Source: an uncultured Burkholderiales bacterium
Lineage (GTDB): Bacteria; Pseudomonadota; Gammaproteobacteria; Burkholderiales; Burkholderiaceae_C
Assembly (NCBI GenBank): GCA_903828695.1
Contig: CAIKNE010000148.1
Span: 1-64,000, forward strand
Direction of reading: 5' to 3'
DNA length: 64,000 nucleotides
Made by a program: the position numbers and the translations under genes. Positions 35,909 to 46,470 of this stretch are shown piece by piece. Each line of letters begins with the position of its first letter. Within the stretch, counting starts at the first letter, position 1. The notes under the pieces are model-generated. The model had not been told where the DNA came from. It did no database searches and worked only from the letters and a program-made list of their open reading frames with translations.

Positions 35909-36108
35909 ATGTTTCGATTCGTATTTGTGATGTTGCTCCGCGCCGCACTTGCCTTGTTGCGTAGACGAGAAGTAAAATAAAGGGTTATATAAAATATTTT
36001 AATTTTATTGCTTTTGATACTCTTCTGATTGCTAAATTCAATCCTTTGAAATTACCTTTGGCACAGTGGTTTCCTGCTATTGACCTTTTTATAGGCGCCT
36101 ATTAAACA

Positions 36109-38097
36109 ATGAAATATCCTCGTGAATTTGATGTCATCGTCGTTGGAGGTGGTCACGCGGGCACTGAGGCGGCGTTGGCAAGTGCGAGAATGGGTTGTTC
36201 AACCCTTTTGCTCACGCACAATATAGAGACCCTTGGGCAAATGAGCTGTAACCCCTCCATTGGGGGGATTGGAAAAGGGCATTTGGTTAAAGAAATTGAT
36301 GCAATGGGCGGAGTCATGGCTCGTGCGACGGATAAAGCCGGAATTCAATTTCGAATTTTGAATAAATCGAAAGGTCCCGCCGTTAGAGCAACACGCGCGC
36401 AGGCCGACAGGATTTTGTACAAAGCTGCTGTTCGGTACGAGCTTGAAAACCAGCCAAACCTTTCTCTTTTCCAACAAGCTGTCGATGATTTATGGATTGA
36501 GGGTAACAAGGTCGTTGGCGCTATTGTTCAGGCTGGTATCCGCTTTCGCGCCCGATCCGTTGTGCTCACTGCGGGAACCTTTTTAAACGGTAGGATACAC
36601 GTAGGGTTGGATAATTATTCGGGTGGTAGAGCTGGGGACCCACCCGCTATTCGGTTAAGCGATCGACTCAAAGAGTTGAAGCTGCCCCAAGGGCGCTTAA
36701 AAACCGGGACACCGCCGCGCTTAGACGGAAGAACAATAGACTTCTCTGCTTGTACGGAACAACCTGGTGACGGTATGCCCGGGGGGGGCGATGGACCTAT
36801 ACCTGTATTTAGTTACATGGGTAAGGTGGAAGAGCACCCTGAGCAAATGCCTTGTTGGATAACACATACCAATTCTCAAACACACGACATCATTCGGTCG
36901 GGATTTGATAGAAGCCCCATGTTCACAGGCAAAATTGAAGGCGTAGGGCCTCGTTATTGTCCAAGTGTTGAAGACAAGATAAACCGATTTGCTGATAAAG
37001 AAAGTCATCAAATTTTTTTAGAGCCAGAAGGGCTAACGACAAACGAATACTATCCAAACGGAATCAGCACGAGTTTGCCTTTTGATATTCAATACGATTT
37101 GGTCCGTTCTATGAAGGGGTTAGAGCAAGCGCATATCTTGAGGCCAGGTTATGCGATTGAATATGATTATTTTGATCCGCGGGAACTCAAGCGCAGTTTT
37201 GAAACACGCTCTATTGAGGGACTCTTCTTTGCAGGGCAGATCAATGGGACGACGGGTTATGAAGAGGCAGCCGCTCAAGGTCTTTACGCCGGCATTAACG
37301 CAGCCCGCTATTGCAAGGGTGAGGGCGCCTGGACGCCGTCTCGTGATCAAGCCTACATCGGCGTTCTTGTGGACGACTTGGTTACCAAGGGTGTTTCCGA
37401 GCCCTACCGAATGTTTACAAGTCGTGCTGAATATAGGCTTCAGCTTCGAGAGGACAACGCTGACCTACGACTCACACCAATAGCTCAGGAAATGGGACTT
37501 GTCCATCAAGAGCAGTGGGATTCGTTCCAACAAAAGCAAACGGCTATTTCGAATGAAATTAGTCGGTTGAAGTCGATATGGGTCAGTCCGAGAAATTTGT
37601 TAGAAGAAGAGAGCATTCGGGTGCTGGGTAAAAAGATTGATCACGAACATAATCTTGGTGATCTACTGCGCCGTCCCGACATTACTTACGAAGGTTTAAT
37701 GAGTCTGGACTCAGGGGTTTTCAAATGTCCAACGATTGAATCGCTTGACCGTGTTTCACGTGAAACAATTGTCGAGCAAGTTGAGATAAGTGCCAAATAC
37801 TCTGGTTATATCGAAAAACAAAAGGAGGAGGTGGAGCGGGCAGCGCAGTTCGAGCGTCTCGCACTTCCTTTGGATATGGATTATTTGTCAATAGATGCCT
37901 TAAGCTACGAGGTGAGACAAAAACTCACACACCATCGACCTGAAACCGTTGGGCACGCGTCACGAATTTCTGGCATTACGCCTGCGGCGATATCGCTGTT
38001 GCTCATTCATTTGAAGCGAATGAAGGCGAAAAGGGCGATGTCATCCACTGCGGATGATAAAACCCTGGCGCAATTCCAGGAAACAAGCGGGTCTTAG
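36109..38097 (+). CDS. mnmG: tRNA uridine-5-carboxymethylaminomethyl modification enzyme MnmG
   Basis: 662 aa; [57 protein letters not shown]. Confidence 0.98.
   Translation: MKYPREFDVIVVGGGHAGTEAALASARMGCSTLLLTHNIETLGQMSCNPSIGGIGKGHLVKEIDAMGGVMARATDKAGIQFRILNKSKGPAVRATRAQADRILYKAAVRYELENQPNLSLFQQAVDDLWIEGNKVVGAIVQAGIRFRARSVVLTAGTFLNGRIHVGLDNYSGGRAGDPPAIRLSDRLKELKLPQGRLKTGTPPRLDGRTIDFSACTEQPGDGMPGGGDGPIPVFSYMGKVEEHPEQMPCWITHTNSQTHDIIRSGFDRSPMFTGKIEGVGPRYCPSVEDKINRFADKESHQIFLEPEGLTTNEYYPNGISTSLPFDIQYDLVRSMKGLEQAHILRPGYAIEYDYFDPRELKRSFETRSIEGLFFAGQINGTTGYEEAAAQGLYAGINAARYCKGEGAWTPSRDQAYIGVLVDDLVTKGVSEPYRMFTSRAEYRLQLREDNADLRLTPIAQEMGLVHQEQWDSFQQKQTAISNEISRLKSIWVSPRNLLEEESIRVLGKKIDHEHNLGDLLRRPDITYEGLMSLDSGVFKCPTIESLDRVSRETIVEQVEISAKYSGYIEKQKEEVERAAQFERLALPLDMDYLSIDALSYEVRQKLTHHRPETVGHASRISGITPAAISLLLIHLKRMKAKRAMSSTADDKTLAQFQETSGS
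37752..37767. promoter_or_regulatory. parS: parS centromere site inside mnmG
   Basis: TGTTTCACGTGAAACA, perfect 16-bp palindrome. Confidence 0.93.
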
Positions 38098-38814
38098 GTG
38101 GTGACTGGAGAATCACCCCCATCTCAAGCCATTCTGGGGCCCAATGCCGTAGCTCATTCTGAAGAGATTGAGAGCCTTCGACCCTCTCTTCAGTCTGGTT
38201 TGAAAGAGCTGCAACTGTCCATGAGTGGTCAGCAAATAGAGCTTATTTTGAGCTACGTTGGTCTCCTGCACAAATGGGGAGGCGTTTATAACTTGACGGC
38301 CATTAAAGGCTCGGATCAGATTCTTGTCCAACACGTTTTAGATTGTCTGAGTATTGTGAACCCCTTGTTGGTCGGGGTTGGGTCAGCCGCGCGGATCTTA
38401 GACGTTGGCTCTGGAGCGGGTCTGCCGGCGGTTATGATCGCTATTGCTTGCCCTTCAATCCAGGTGGTTGCCTTGGATGCTGTTGCAAAAAAAATGGCCT
38501 TTGTACAGCAAACAGCTCTGCAACTGAGGTTAAAAAACCTTGTTGCCCAACATGCACGAATCGAAAATATTGTCTCCGCCGACTTTGATTTGGTGGTTTC
38601 AAGGGCCTTTGCGAGTTTGACGGATTTCGTTCGGGGAACAACGGGCGCCGTGAAAGCTGGCGGATATTGGCTCGCCATGAAAGGGCGTGTGCCAACCGAT
38701 GAGATCGAGGCCTTGACGAAGGATTTTGTCGTTGAGGAGGTGACGCCTCTTATTGTTCCTGGTATGACTGCAGAGCGCTGTTTGGTATGGATTAGGCGTA
38801 ACCCGGCTTTATAG
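38098..38814 (+). CDS. rsmG: 16S rRNA (guanine527-N7)-methyltransferase
   Basis: 238 aa; KWGGVYNLTAIKGSDQILVQHVLDCLS, ILDVGSGAGLPAVMIAI; GTG start directly after the mnmG stop. Confidence 0.95.
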   Translation: MVTGESPPSQAILGPNAVAHSEEIESLRPSLQSGLKELQLSMSGQQIELILSYVGLLHKWGGVYNLTAIKGSDQILVQHVLDCLSIVNPLLVGVGSAARILDVGSGAGLPAVMIAIACPSIQVVALDAVAKKMAFVQQTALQLRLKNLVAQHARIENIVSADFDLVVSRAFASLTDFVRGTTGAVKAGGYWLAMKGRVPTDEIEALTKDFVVEEVTPLIVPGMTAERCLVWIRRNPAL

Positions 38815-38856
38815 GTCTGGAAGGTGCGACTAAATGATAGTCGGCTTCATTGAATA

Positions 38857-38872
38857 TGTTTCACGTGAAACA
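38857..38872. promoter_or_regulatory. parS: parS centromere site upstream of parA
   Basis: TGTTTCACGTGAAACA, perfect 16-bp palindrome. Confidence 0.95.
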
Positions 38873-38968
38873 CACTTGCCTCTAACTTTTAAATAAAGAC
38901 GCGCTATTTTTGTGGGGCGCACAACTTGAGCGGTAAACTCGCTCTTCATATTTGGAAAGAAGTCTCTA

Positions 38969-39769
38969 ATGGCAAAAATATTTTGTGTTGCTAATCAAAA
39001 GGGCGGCGTTGGCAAAACGACGACGTCCGTCAATTTGGCGGCGGGACTGGGGGCAATCGGTCAGCGTGTTTTGTTGATTGATCTGGATCCACAGGGCAAT
39101 GCCACCATGGGTTCAGGCATTGATAAGAGAAGTTTGAATTTAAGCGTCTACGATGTTTTGCTGGAGTCGGCAAGTATCAAGGAGGCCATTCGCCCAAGTT
39201 TTTGGGGAGAAGAGGGCGGAAAAAAACACTTCCCCACCTATGATGTTTTGGGGGCCAACAGAGATTTGGCTGGTGCAGAGGTGGAGTTGGTGGGTTTGGA
39301 TTACAGGGAGATGCGTTTAAAAAGGGCGTTGTCCCTGGTTGGGGATGACTATGACTTTGTAGTGGTGGATTGCCCGCCTTCACTGTCAATGCTGACTCTC
39401 AACGGTTTGTGCGCAGCGCAGGGCGTCGTAGTTCCCATGCAGTGTGAGTATTTTGCGCTGGAGGGCTTAACGGACTTGGTCAATACGATCAAACAAGTGC
39501 ATGCCAACTTGAATACAGATTTACAAATCATCGGTCTGTTGCGTGTCATGTTTGATCCGCGTGTGACACTGCAGCAACAAGTCAGTGATCAGCTTAAGGG
39601 GCACTTTGGCGATAAAGTCTTCAACGCAATCATTCCTCGGAATGTACGCTTAGCAGAGGCGCCAAGTTTTGGCTTGCCTGGGGTGGTTTTTGATCCTTTG
39701 GCAAAGGGCAGTCAAGCCTTTATAGAGTTTGCGCAGGAAATGGTCGACAGACTCAGTTCAATTAAATAA
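38969..39769 (+). CDS. parA: chromosome partitioning ATPase ParA (Soj)
   Basis: FCVANQKGGVGKTTTSVNLAAGL deviant Walker A; DFVVVDCPPSL. Confidence 0.97.
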   Translation: MAKIFCVANQKGGVGKTTTSVNLAAGLGAIGQRVLLIDLDPQGNATMGSGIDKRSLNLSVYDVLLESASIKEAIRPSFWGEEGGKKHFPTYDVLGANRDLAGAEVELVGLDYREMRLKRALSLVGDDYDFVVVDCPPSLSMLTLNGLCAAQGVVVPMQCEYFALEGLTDLVNTIKQVHANLNTDLQIIGLLRVMFDPRVTLQQQVSDQLKGHFGDKVFNAIIPRNVRLAEAPSFGLPGVVFDPLAKGSQAFIEFAQEMVDRLSSIK

Positions 39770-39789
39770 ACGAAAGAATAGAGAAAAAT

Positions 39790-40725
39790 ATGGTTACTAA
39801 AAAGCCAAAGGGACTGGGACGCGGATTAGAAGCTTTGCTAGGTCCTGCAGCCAAAGAGAACGGTGAAGAGGAGGGCTCCAACGGCCTCATTGGTCCCTCA
39901 ACGCTCATGCTTACTCAAATGGTGGCTGGCATGTATCAACCCAGAACGCGAATGGATGAGGGTGCCCTGTATGAGCTTGCCGAGAGCATCAAAGCTCAGG
40001 GCATTATGCAGCCCATCTTGGTTCGATTCTTAAAAGACGGGCCTCATCAGAATAAGTATGAGATTATTGCTGGGGAGCGACGCTTCAGGGCCGCCAAGTT
40101 AGCAGGACTGCAGTCTGTGCCTGTGCTGGTGAAAGATGTGCCTAACGAGGCAGCGGCAGCAATGGCGTTGATTGAAAATATTCAGCGTGAGGACTTAAAT
40201 CCTCTTGAGGAAGCTCATGGTTTGGATCGATTGGTGAGAGAGTTTGGATTGAGTCATGAGCAGGCTGCGCAGGCTGTTGGGCGCTCTAGAAGTGCTGCGT
40301 CCAACCTCCTTCGCTTACTTAATTTAACGCAGCCTGTGCAGACCATGCTGATGGCAGGCGATTTGGATATGGGCCATGCACGCGCCTTGCTCAGCTTGGA
40401 GCAGGGAGAGCAAGTGGGTGCTGCGCATGAGATGACAGCTAAAAAAATGTCTGTCAGAGAAGCAGAACAACTCGTCAAAAGGCTCAAGGCAAACCTCACC
40501 CAAGTGCCCATCAAAAAAGCGGGTCGTGAAAAATCTAGAGATGTTCTTCGTATTGAAGAAGAGCTGTCTGATCTTTTAACAGCTAACGTGGATGTCGTGA
40601 TTAAAAAGACAACCAAGCGTCATGGAAAATCATATGAAATGGGTGAGATTGTTATCCAATTTGGCTCTTTGGATGAGCTAAACGGATTGATCGATAAGCT
40701 CAGAGGCTCGGCCGTAGAGGCTTAA
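39790..40725 (+). CDS. parB: ParB family chromosome partitioning protein
   Basis: KPKGLGRGLEALLG, QPRTRMDEGALYELAESIKAQGIMQPILVR, GERRFRAAKLAG, IENIQREDLNPLEEA. Confidence 0.97.
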   Translation: MVTKKPKGLGRGLEALLGPAAKENGEEEGSNGLIGPSTLMLTQMVAGMYQPRTRMDEGALYELAESIKAQGIMQPILVRFLKDGPHQNKYEIIAGERRFRAAKLAGLQSVPVLVKDVPNEAAAAMALIENIQREDLNPLEEAHGLDRLVREFGLSHEQAAQAVGRSRSAASNLLRLLNLTQPVQTMLMAGDLDMGHARALLSLEQGEQVGAAHEMTAKKMSVREAEQLVKRLKANLTQVPIKKAGREKSRDVLRIEEELSDLLTANVDVVIKKTTKRHGKSYEMGEIVIQFGSLDELNGLIDKLRGSAVEA

Positions 40726-40728
40726 AAC

Positions 40729-42156
40729 TCAGACAGAAAATATCTTTCCTGGATTCATAATGTTTTGAGGATCGAGAGCCTTTTTAATGGTTCTCATCAT
40801 TTGAACCGCTCCTTCGCCAGCCTCATCAATCAAAAAGCCCATTTTGTGCAGGCCAATTCCGTGCTCACCCGAACAGGTGCCCCCCATGCTGAGGGCGCGC
40901 GCAACGAGTTTGTGGTTGAGCACTTCGGCTGTTGAGCGTTCTTGCTCGTTGTTGGGGTCGATCAAATAGCCGAAATGAAAGTTTCCGTCCCCGACATGAC
41001 CCACCAGAAAATAAGAAAGACCAGAGGCTTCTGTTTCCTCTACAGACTCTAGTAAACAGTCTGCCAGGCGGCTAATAGGCACACAGGTGTCGGTAGAGAT
41101 AGCCCTGCAACCAGGGCGCGACTGAAGCGCAGCAAAATAAGTATTGTGTCTTGCGCTCCAAAGACGCGTGCGCTCCTCCGGCGTACTTGCCCACTCAAAC
41201 TCCTCACCACCAAACTCAGTTGCAATCTCTTGAACACTCGTTGCTTGCTCCTTCACGCCTTCGGGGGATCCGTGAAACTCCATGAGCAGTAGTGGCTGTT
41301 CGGCGAGTGTAAGCTTGGAGTGCGCGTTGACCATGCGCACCGAGTGTTTATCTATCAATTCGACGCGGGCGATAGGAATGCCCATTTGAATGATTTGAAT
41401 GGTTGTTCTTACTGCAGCTTCAATGGATGGAAAGGAACAAATGGCTGCGGAAATGGCCTCGGGTAGAGGATAGATTTTGAGGGTAATTTCGCTCAGAACA
41501 CCCAGCGTACCCTCGCTCCCAATAAACAACCGAGTAAGGTCGTATCCAGCGCTTGATTTTTTAGCGCGTGTTCCTGTTCGAATGATCTCACCTTCAGCGC
41601 TGACCACCTCAAGAGCCAAAACATTTTCGCGCATCGTGCCGTAGCGAACTGCGTTTGTGCCGCTGGCCCGCGTTGCGCACATCCCGCCTAGGGAGGCGTT
41701 TGCGCCTGGATCAATTGGAAAGAAAAGCCCCGTACTTTTTAACTCTTGGTTAAGCTGCATGCGCGTAACACCGGGCTGAACGGTAACGGTTAAGTCCTCA
41801 GCGTTGATGGATAAAATTTTATCCATCTTACTCACGTCAAGGCTCATGCCGCCTTGCACGGCTAGCAAGTGGCCTTCCAGTGAGGAGCCAACACCAAAGG
41901 GGATCACCGGCACCGAGTACTGAGCAGCGAGCTTGACTGCGTCAGCGATGTCTTTTGTACTCTGCGCGAAGACAACGACAGAGGGCGGAGGGACGCTTAC
42001 AAACGCCGACTCGTCACGGCCATGTTGTTCGCGCACAGCCATTGCTGTAGAGCATGCGCTTGCAAACCGAGCTTTAAGGGCTTCAATAAACTCGCTCGGA
42101 ATGACTCTTTGCTTAATCTCAGGGGCTAAGTGAATAACAGGTGTAGGAGCGTTCAT
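40729..42156 (-). CDS. FAD-binding oxidase, D-lactate dehydrogenase/GlcD-like
   Basis: VIPFGVGSSLEGHLLAVQGGMSLDVSKMDKI, CSGEHGIGLHKMGFL; ATG 42156 (MNAPTPVIHLAPEIKQ) preferred over TTG 42201. Confidence 0.88.
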   Translation of the reverse strand: MNAPTPVIHLAPEIKQRVIPSEFIEALKARFASACSTAMAVREQHGRDESAFVSVPPPSVVVFAQSTKDIADAVKLAAQYSVPVIPFGVGSSLEGHLLAVQGGMSLDVSKMDKILSINAEDLTVTVQPGVTRMQLNQELKSTGLFFPIDPGANASLGGMCATRASGTNAVRYGTMRENVLALEVVSAEGEIIRTGTRAKKSSAGYDLTRLFIGSEGTLGVLSEITLKIYPLPEAISAAICSFPSIEAAVRTTIQIIQMGIPIARVELIDKHSVRMVNAHSKLTLAEQPLLLMEFHGSPEGVKEQATSVQEIATEFGGEEFEWASTPEERTRLWSARHNTYFAALQSRPGCRAISTDTCVPISRLADCLLESVEETEASGLSYFLVGHVGDGNFHFGYLIDPNNEQERSTAEVLNHKLVARALSMGGTCSGEHGIGLHKMGFLIDEAGEGAVQMMRTIKKALDPQNIMNPGKIFSV

Positions 42157-42185
42157 AGCAATGTTTTGATTCGAAGTATTAATCC

Positions 42186-42194
42186 GGGGGGGGG
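42186..42194. repeat. poly-G(9) homopolymer
   Basis: aatccGGGGGGGGGcgctc. Confidence 0.9.
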
Positions 42195-42389
42195 CGCTCA
42201 AGTGTACGACGAGGCAACAAAGCAGGAAAGAGAAAACTCAAGAATTATGCTGTACCTGGGGAAACCACTCGGGCTGGATTCAACATTGCGAGGCATAGGC
42301 TTAATCAGCTAAGGTGTTTGCGCCTTATCATGCTAGGCTATGAGTGCTTTTGCGATAATAGGTTGAAATTGAAAAAATACGGAGTAAAA

Positions 42390-43586
42390 ATGTCTAAAGT
42401 TGCGTTTCAGTGGAACGATCCTTTTTTAATGGAGCAGCAGTTAACACCCGAGGAGCGTATGGTCTCAGAGGCCGTGCGGGATTATTGCCAACATAACTTA
42501 CAGACAAGAGTATTGGACTCTTTTCGAAATGAAAAAACAGATGTCGCCATATTTAAAGAGATGGGGGCACTTGGCATGCTTGGCCCAACCATACCCACTC
42601 AGTACGGAGGGCCGGGTCTGAATTACGTTTCATATGGTTTGATTGCGAAGGAGGTCGAGCGCGTTGATTCCGGCTACCGCTCGATGATGAGTGTTCAGTC
42701 GTCCTTGGTTATGGTTCCCATTTATGAGTTTGGATCGGAGGCGCAAAAGCAAAAGTATTTGCCCAAACTAGCCTCGGGAGAGTGGATAGGATGCTTTGGT
42801 CTCACTGAGCCTGATCACGGATCCGATCCAGCTGGCATGCTCACTAGAGCGAAAGTCGTTAAAGGCGGGTACAGCTTATCGGGCAGCAAAATGTGGATCT
42901 CCAACAGCCCGATCGCGGATGTTTTTGTGGTGTGGGCCAAAGAGGTTTCAGAGTCTGGACAAGTAGGACCTATCCGTGGCTACATTTTGGAAAAAGGGAT
43001 GAAGGGGCTAAGTGCCCCCCCAATTCACGGCAAAGTTGGATTGAAAGCGTCCATTACGGGCGAGATCGTCATGGACTCCGTATTTGTTCCAGAAGAAAAT
43101 GTACTGCCAGAGGTTCAGGGATTAAAGGGACCATTTACCTGTTTGAACAGCGCAAGGTACGGCATTGCTTGGGGCGCTCTGGGCGCGGCAGAGGATTGTT
43201 GGTTCAGGGCGCGCGAGTACACGCTTGCCCGTAAACAATTTGGTCGCCCACTCGCTGCAAATCAACTGATTCAGAAAAAGTTGGTGGATATGCAAACAGA
43301 AATCACCCTTGGCCTTCAGGGTTGCCTGCGACTGGGTCGAATGAAAGATGAGGGCATTGATAGTGTAGAAATAACTTCCATTCTCAAGCGCAACTCCTGT
43401 GGGAAAGCGCTTGATATTGCCAGAATGGCGCGCGACATGATGGGTGGAAACGGTATCAGTGATGAGTTCGGCGTGGCGCGCCATCTGGTTAATCTAGAGG
43501 TGGTGAATACTTACGAAGGCACACATGACATTCATGCGTTGATTTTGGGCCGTGCGCAGACTGGAATAGCCGCATTTGCGAACTAA
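42390..43586 (+). CDS. gcdH: acyl-CoA dehydrogenase, probable glutaryl-CoA dehydrogenase
   Basis: [81 protein letters not shown] 42390 with GGAG upstream. Confidence 0.88.
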   Translation: MSKVAFQWNDPFLMEQQLTPEERMVSEAVRDYCQHNLQTRVLDSFRNEKTDVAIFKEMGALGMLGPTIPTQYGGPGLNYVSYGLIAKEVERVDSGYRSMMSVQSSLVMVPIYEFGSEAQKQKYLPKLASGEWIGCFGLTEPDHGSDPAGMLTRAKVVKGGYSLSGSKMWISNSPIADVFVVWAKEVSESGQVGPIRGYILEKGMKGLSAPPIHGKVGLKASITGEIVMDSVFVPEENVLPEVQGLKGPFTCLNSARYGIAWGALGAAEDCWFRAREYTLARKQFGRPLAANQLIQKKLVDMQTEITLGLQGCLRLGRMKDEGIDSVEITSILKRNSCGKALDIARMARDMMGGNGISDEFGVARHLVNLEVVNTYEGTHDIHALILGRAQTGIAAFAN

Positions 43587-43621
43587 ATCAAAAGAACCGA
43601 ATTAATTGCCGAGCACAAACA

Positions 43622-44758
43622 TTGATCGTTAAGCAAAGAATTGTCGTAGGACTTAGCGGAGGCGTGGACTCCGCTGTTAGCGCATGGTTGTTGAAACAGC
43701 AGGGGCACGAGGTTATTGGCATTTTCATGAAAAACTGGGAGGACGATGACAACGACGAGTACTGCTCAACAAAACAAGACTTTATCGATGCCGCAGCAGT
43801 TGCGGATGTCATTGGAATTGAGTTAGAGCACGTAAATTTTGCGGGCGATTATAAGGACCGCGTCTTTAGTGAGTTTTTACGTGAATACAAAGCAGGACGT
43901 ACGCCCAACCCTGATGTGCTTTGTAACGCGGAAATTAAATTCAAAGCCTTTTTAGATCATGCAATGCGTCTTGGGGCAGAAAAAATAGCAACAGGACATT
44001 ACGCCCGTGTGCGCAGCACCGTTGGCTCTTATCAGTTGTTAAAGGGGGTTGATCCCGCAAAGGATCAAAGCTATTTCCTGCACCGGCTTACCCAAGCCCA
44101 GCTCGCCAAGACCGTTTTTCCCATTGGTGAAGTACACAAAACCGAAATTCGTAAAATGGCACTGGAGATAGGACTCCCGAACGCTAAGAAAAAAGATTCT
44201 ACGGGTATTTGTTTTATAGGTGAGAGACCATTTAGGGAGTTTTTAAATAAATACATAGACTCCCAACCAGGACCGATTAAAGACGACAAAGGACGAGTGA
44301 TCGGTGAACACATGGGGCTTAGTTTTTACACACTGGGTCAACGCCAGGGTTTGAAAATAGGTGGATTAAAAGAGCCGGGAGCGCAACGAGGTGGGGGTGA
44401 TCACGAGCCGTGGTTTGTTGCAAAAAAAGATGTTTCAACTCGCACGCTGTATGTTGTGAGAGGACATGATCACCCGTGGTTGTATTCAACCGCGTTGAAG
44501 GCAATTGATGCGAGTTGGACAAATCCACAGAGAATGAAAAAATTGGGGCCATCTCAGTTTGGATCCAAAACACGCTATAGACAACCCGACGCCCTATGTC
44601 ACTGGCTCCCTGAGTCGACCGATCAGTACGCCTTAAATGTTCGCTTTGACGAGCCGCAGTGGGCCGTTACGCCGGGACAGTCCATTGTGTTGTACGATGG
44701 AGAGGTTTGTTTGGGCGGCGCTATTATCGACAGTACAACACCGTTCGAAGCGCCCTAA
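43622..44758 (+). CDS. mnmA: tRNA-specific 2-thiouridylase MnmA
   Basis: [63 protein letters not shown]; apparent TTG start. Confidence 0.96.
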   Translation: MIVKQRIVVGLSGGVDSAVSAWLLKQQGHEVIGIFMKNWEDDDNDEYCSTKQDFIDAAAVADVIGIELEHVNFAGDYKDRVFSEFLREYKAGRTPNPDVLCNAEIKFKAFLDHAMRLGAEKIATGHYARVRSTVGSYQLLKGVDPAKDQSYFLHRLTQAQLAKTVFPIGEVHKTEIRKMALEIGLPNAKKKDSTGICFIGERPFREFLNKYIDSQPGPIKDDKGRVIGEHMGLSFYTLGQRQGLKIGGLKEPGAQRGGGDHEPWFVAKKDVSTRTLYVVRGHDHPWLYSTALKAIDASWTNPQRMKKLGPSQFGSKTRYRQPDALCHWLPESTDQYALNVRFDEPQWAVTPGQSIVLYDGEVCLGGAIIDSTTPFEAP

Positions 44759-44829
44759 AACGTAAGCACAAAAGCGCAATACTTTCGAACAAATAAAATC
44801 ATCCCCATCGAAACGGATAAGGCTCTTAA

Positions 44830-46431
44830 ATGACCCATCGCCCGACACGCCGCGATTTCAACGTATCAATCAAAAATGCAGCGATGGGTATGGCCTTAGC
44901 CCCCTGGTTGCTGGGTCATCAGATGGGTTTGACACAACCCATGCAAACAAGACGCAATTGGCAGGCTCATCCTTTTACGCTGGGCGTGGCGAGCGGCGTT
45001 CCCAGGCCAGACTCTGTCGTATTGTGGACGAAGTTAGTCATTACTCCTGCGGACATGCAAGCTGCTTCAGATACGGGTGAGCCAGTGTGGGTTGAATGGG
45101 AAGTGTTTGCAGATGAGCAACTTAAACAGGTTGTACAAAAAGGCAAAGAATTGACCAACAAAGACTTGGGTCATTCAGTCAGAGTATGGGTTAAAAATTT
45201 AGAACCAGCAACAGCGTATTGGTTCCGCTTTATCTGTGGCGACGCAACAAGTGCAGTGGGCAGGACCAAAACGGCTCCGGCCCCAAACGAACAGGTCAAG
45301 AGTCTTCGATTTGCACTGGCTTCGTGTCAGCACTTTGAGGCTGGCCAATACACGGCGTATAAAGATATTGCCAATCAAGACCTGGATTTTGTTTTGTTTG
45401 TGGGTGACTATATTTATGAAACAAACCTGAATCCCTCACTTGCGGTCAGACAACACATCGGCGAGGAGCCTAAGACTCTTTCGCAGTACAGGGCCCGCTA
45501 TGAACAGTACAAATCAGATCCAGCACTGCAAAGCGCTCACGCAAAGCATCCGTGGGTGTTGATGTGGGATGACCATGAGGTAGTGAATGACTATGCAAAT
45601 GATTTAGATCCGGCTTACTCAGATTCACAACTATTTTTAGAAAGAAGAGCGGCCGCCTACAGGGCTTACTTTGAACACCAACCACTTTGGATCGGCCCCG
45701 ACGTGCAAAGTCCGCATGAAGCCTCAATGCGATTGAATGATCATTTTCAATGGGGGCGGCTTGCCGAGTTGTGGACTGTGGACTGCCGTCAATTTAGAAG
45801 TCCCCACGCATGCTCTAAGCCGGGGAGTGGGGGTGGGAGACTGGTATTGAGTTGTGAGGAGTTGGACGACTCGGCGCGCACGATGCTCGGGTTCGAGCAA
45901 GAGCAGTGGTTGCATGAGGGCCTGATCAACTCTAAAGGGCAGTGGAAATTTGTGGCTCAGGCAACGCAGATGAGCTCGACAAAAATTCCAACCCCTCTTG
46001 GCAAAGCCACATATACGGAGGCGTGGGACGGGTACGGGCCTGCAAGGGACCGTTTTTTAAAGACACTTCAGCGAAACCAGATTGCCAACGTTGTAACTCT
46101 GGGTGGTGATGTGCATATGAATGTGGCTGCAAATCTTAGACTTCAAGCAAACACAGAAGACGCGCCTATCCTTGCAAGTGAGTTCGTCACAACCTCCATT
46201 ACTTCGCGCGGCTTGAGCGATAGGGCGGTTGAGGTTATCAAATCAAACAACGCTGACGTTCTTCACATGCGTGCAGATGAGCGGGGCTACGCTTTAGTGA
46301 GTGTATACAGTGAGCAAGTCAGTTGCGAATTTAGAACGACCCCAACGCCTGCGGGTACCTTGAATACTTTATCGACTCAGGCTGTTTACTTTGTGGACTC
46401 GGGTGAGGCGGGACCTAAGAGACAGGCGTGA
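44830..46431 (+). CDS. phoD: PhoD-type alkaline phosphatase, Tat-exported
   Basis: Tat-like RRDFNVSIKNAAMGMALAPWLL; FVLFVGDYIYE, WVLMWDDHEVVNDYA, VTLGGDVH. Confidence 0.92.
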   Translation: MTHRPTRRDFNVSIKNAAMGMALAPWLLGHQMGLTQPMQTRRNWQAHPFTLGVASGVPRPDSVVLWTKLVITPADMQAASDTGEPVWVEWEVFADEQLKQVVQKGKELTNKDLGHSVRVWVKNLEPATAYWFRFICGDATSAVGRTKTAPAPNEQVKSLRFALASCQHFEAGQYTAYKDIANQDLDFVLFVGDYIYETNLNPSLAVRQHIGEEPKTLSQYRARYEQYKSDPALQSAHAKHPWVLMWDDHEVVNDYANDLDPAYSDSQLFLERRAAAYRAYFEHQPLWIGPDVQSPHEASMRLNDHFQWGRLAELWTVDCRQFRSPHACSKPGSGGGRLVLSCEELDDSARTMLGFEQEQWLHEGLINSKGQWKFVAQATQMSSTKIPTPLGKATYTEAWDGYGPARDRFLKTLQRNQIANVVTLGGDVHMNVAANLRLQANTEDAPILASEFVTTSITSRGLSDRAVEVIKSNNADVLHMRADERGYALVSVYSEQVSCEFRTTPTPAGTLNTLSTQAVYFVDSGEAGPKRQA

Positions 46432-46470
46432 ACTTAGCTTGAGTTATGTTTCAAAGAACCACCAAGGGGG

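Noticed and set aside
35909-35980. 23-residue hydrophobic micro-ORF MFRFVFVMLLRAALALLRRREVK divergent from the pirin gene
   Set aside because: Too short to support without conservation; could be chance.
36779-36789. G8 run in mnmG as a possible phase-variable tract
   Set aside because: Encodes a glycine-rich loop (MPGGGDG) in an important core gene; no sign of a contingency locus.
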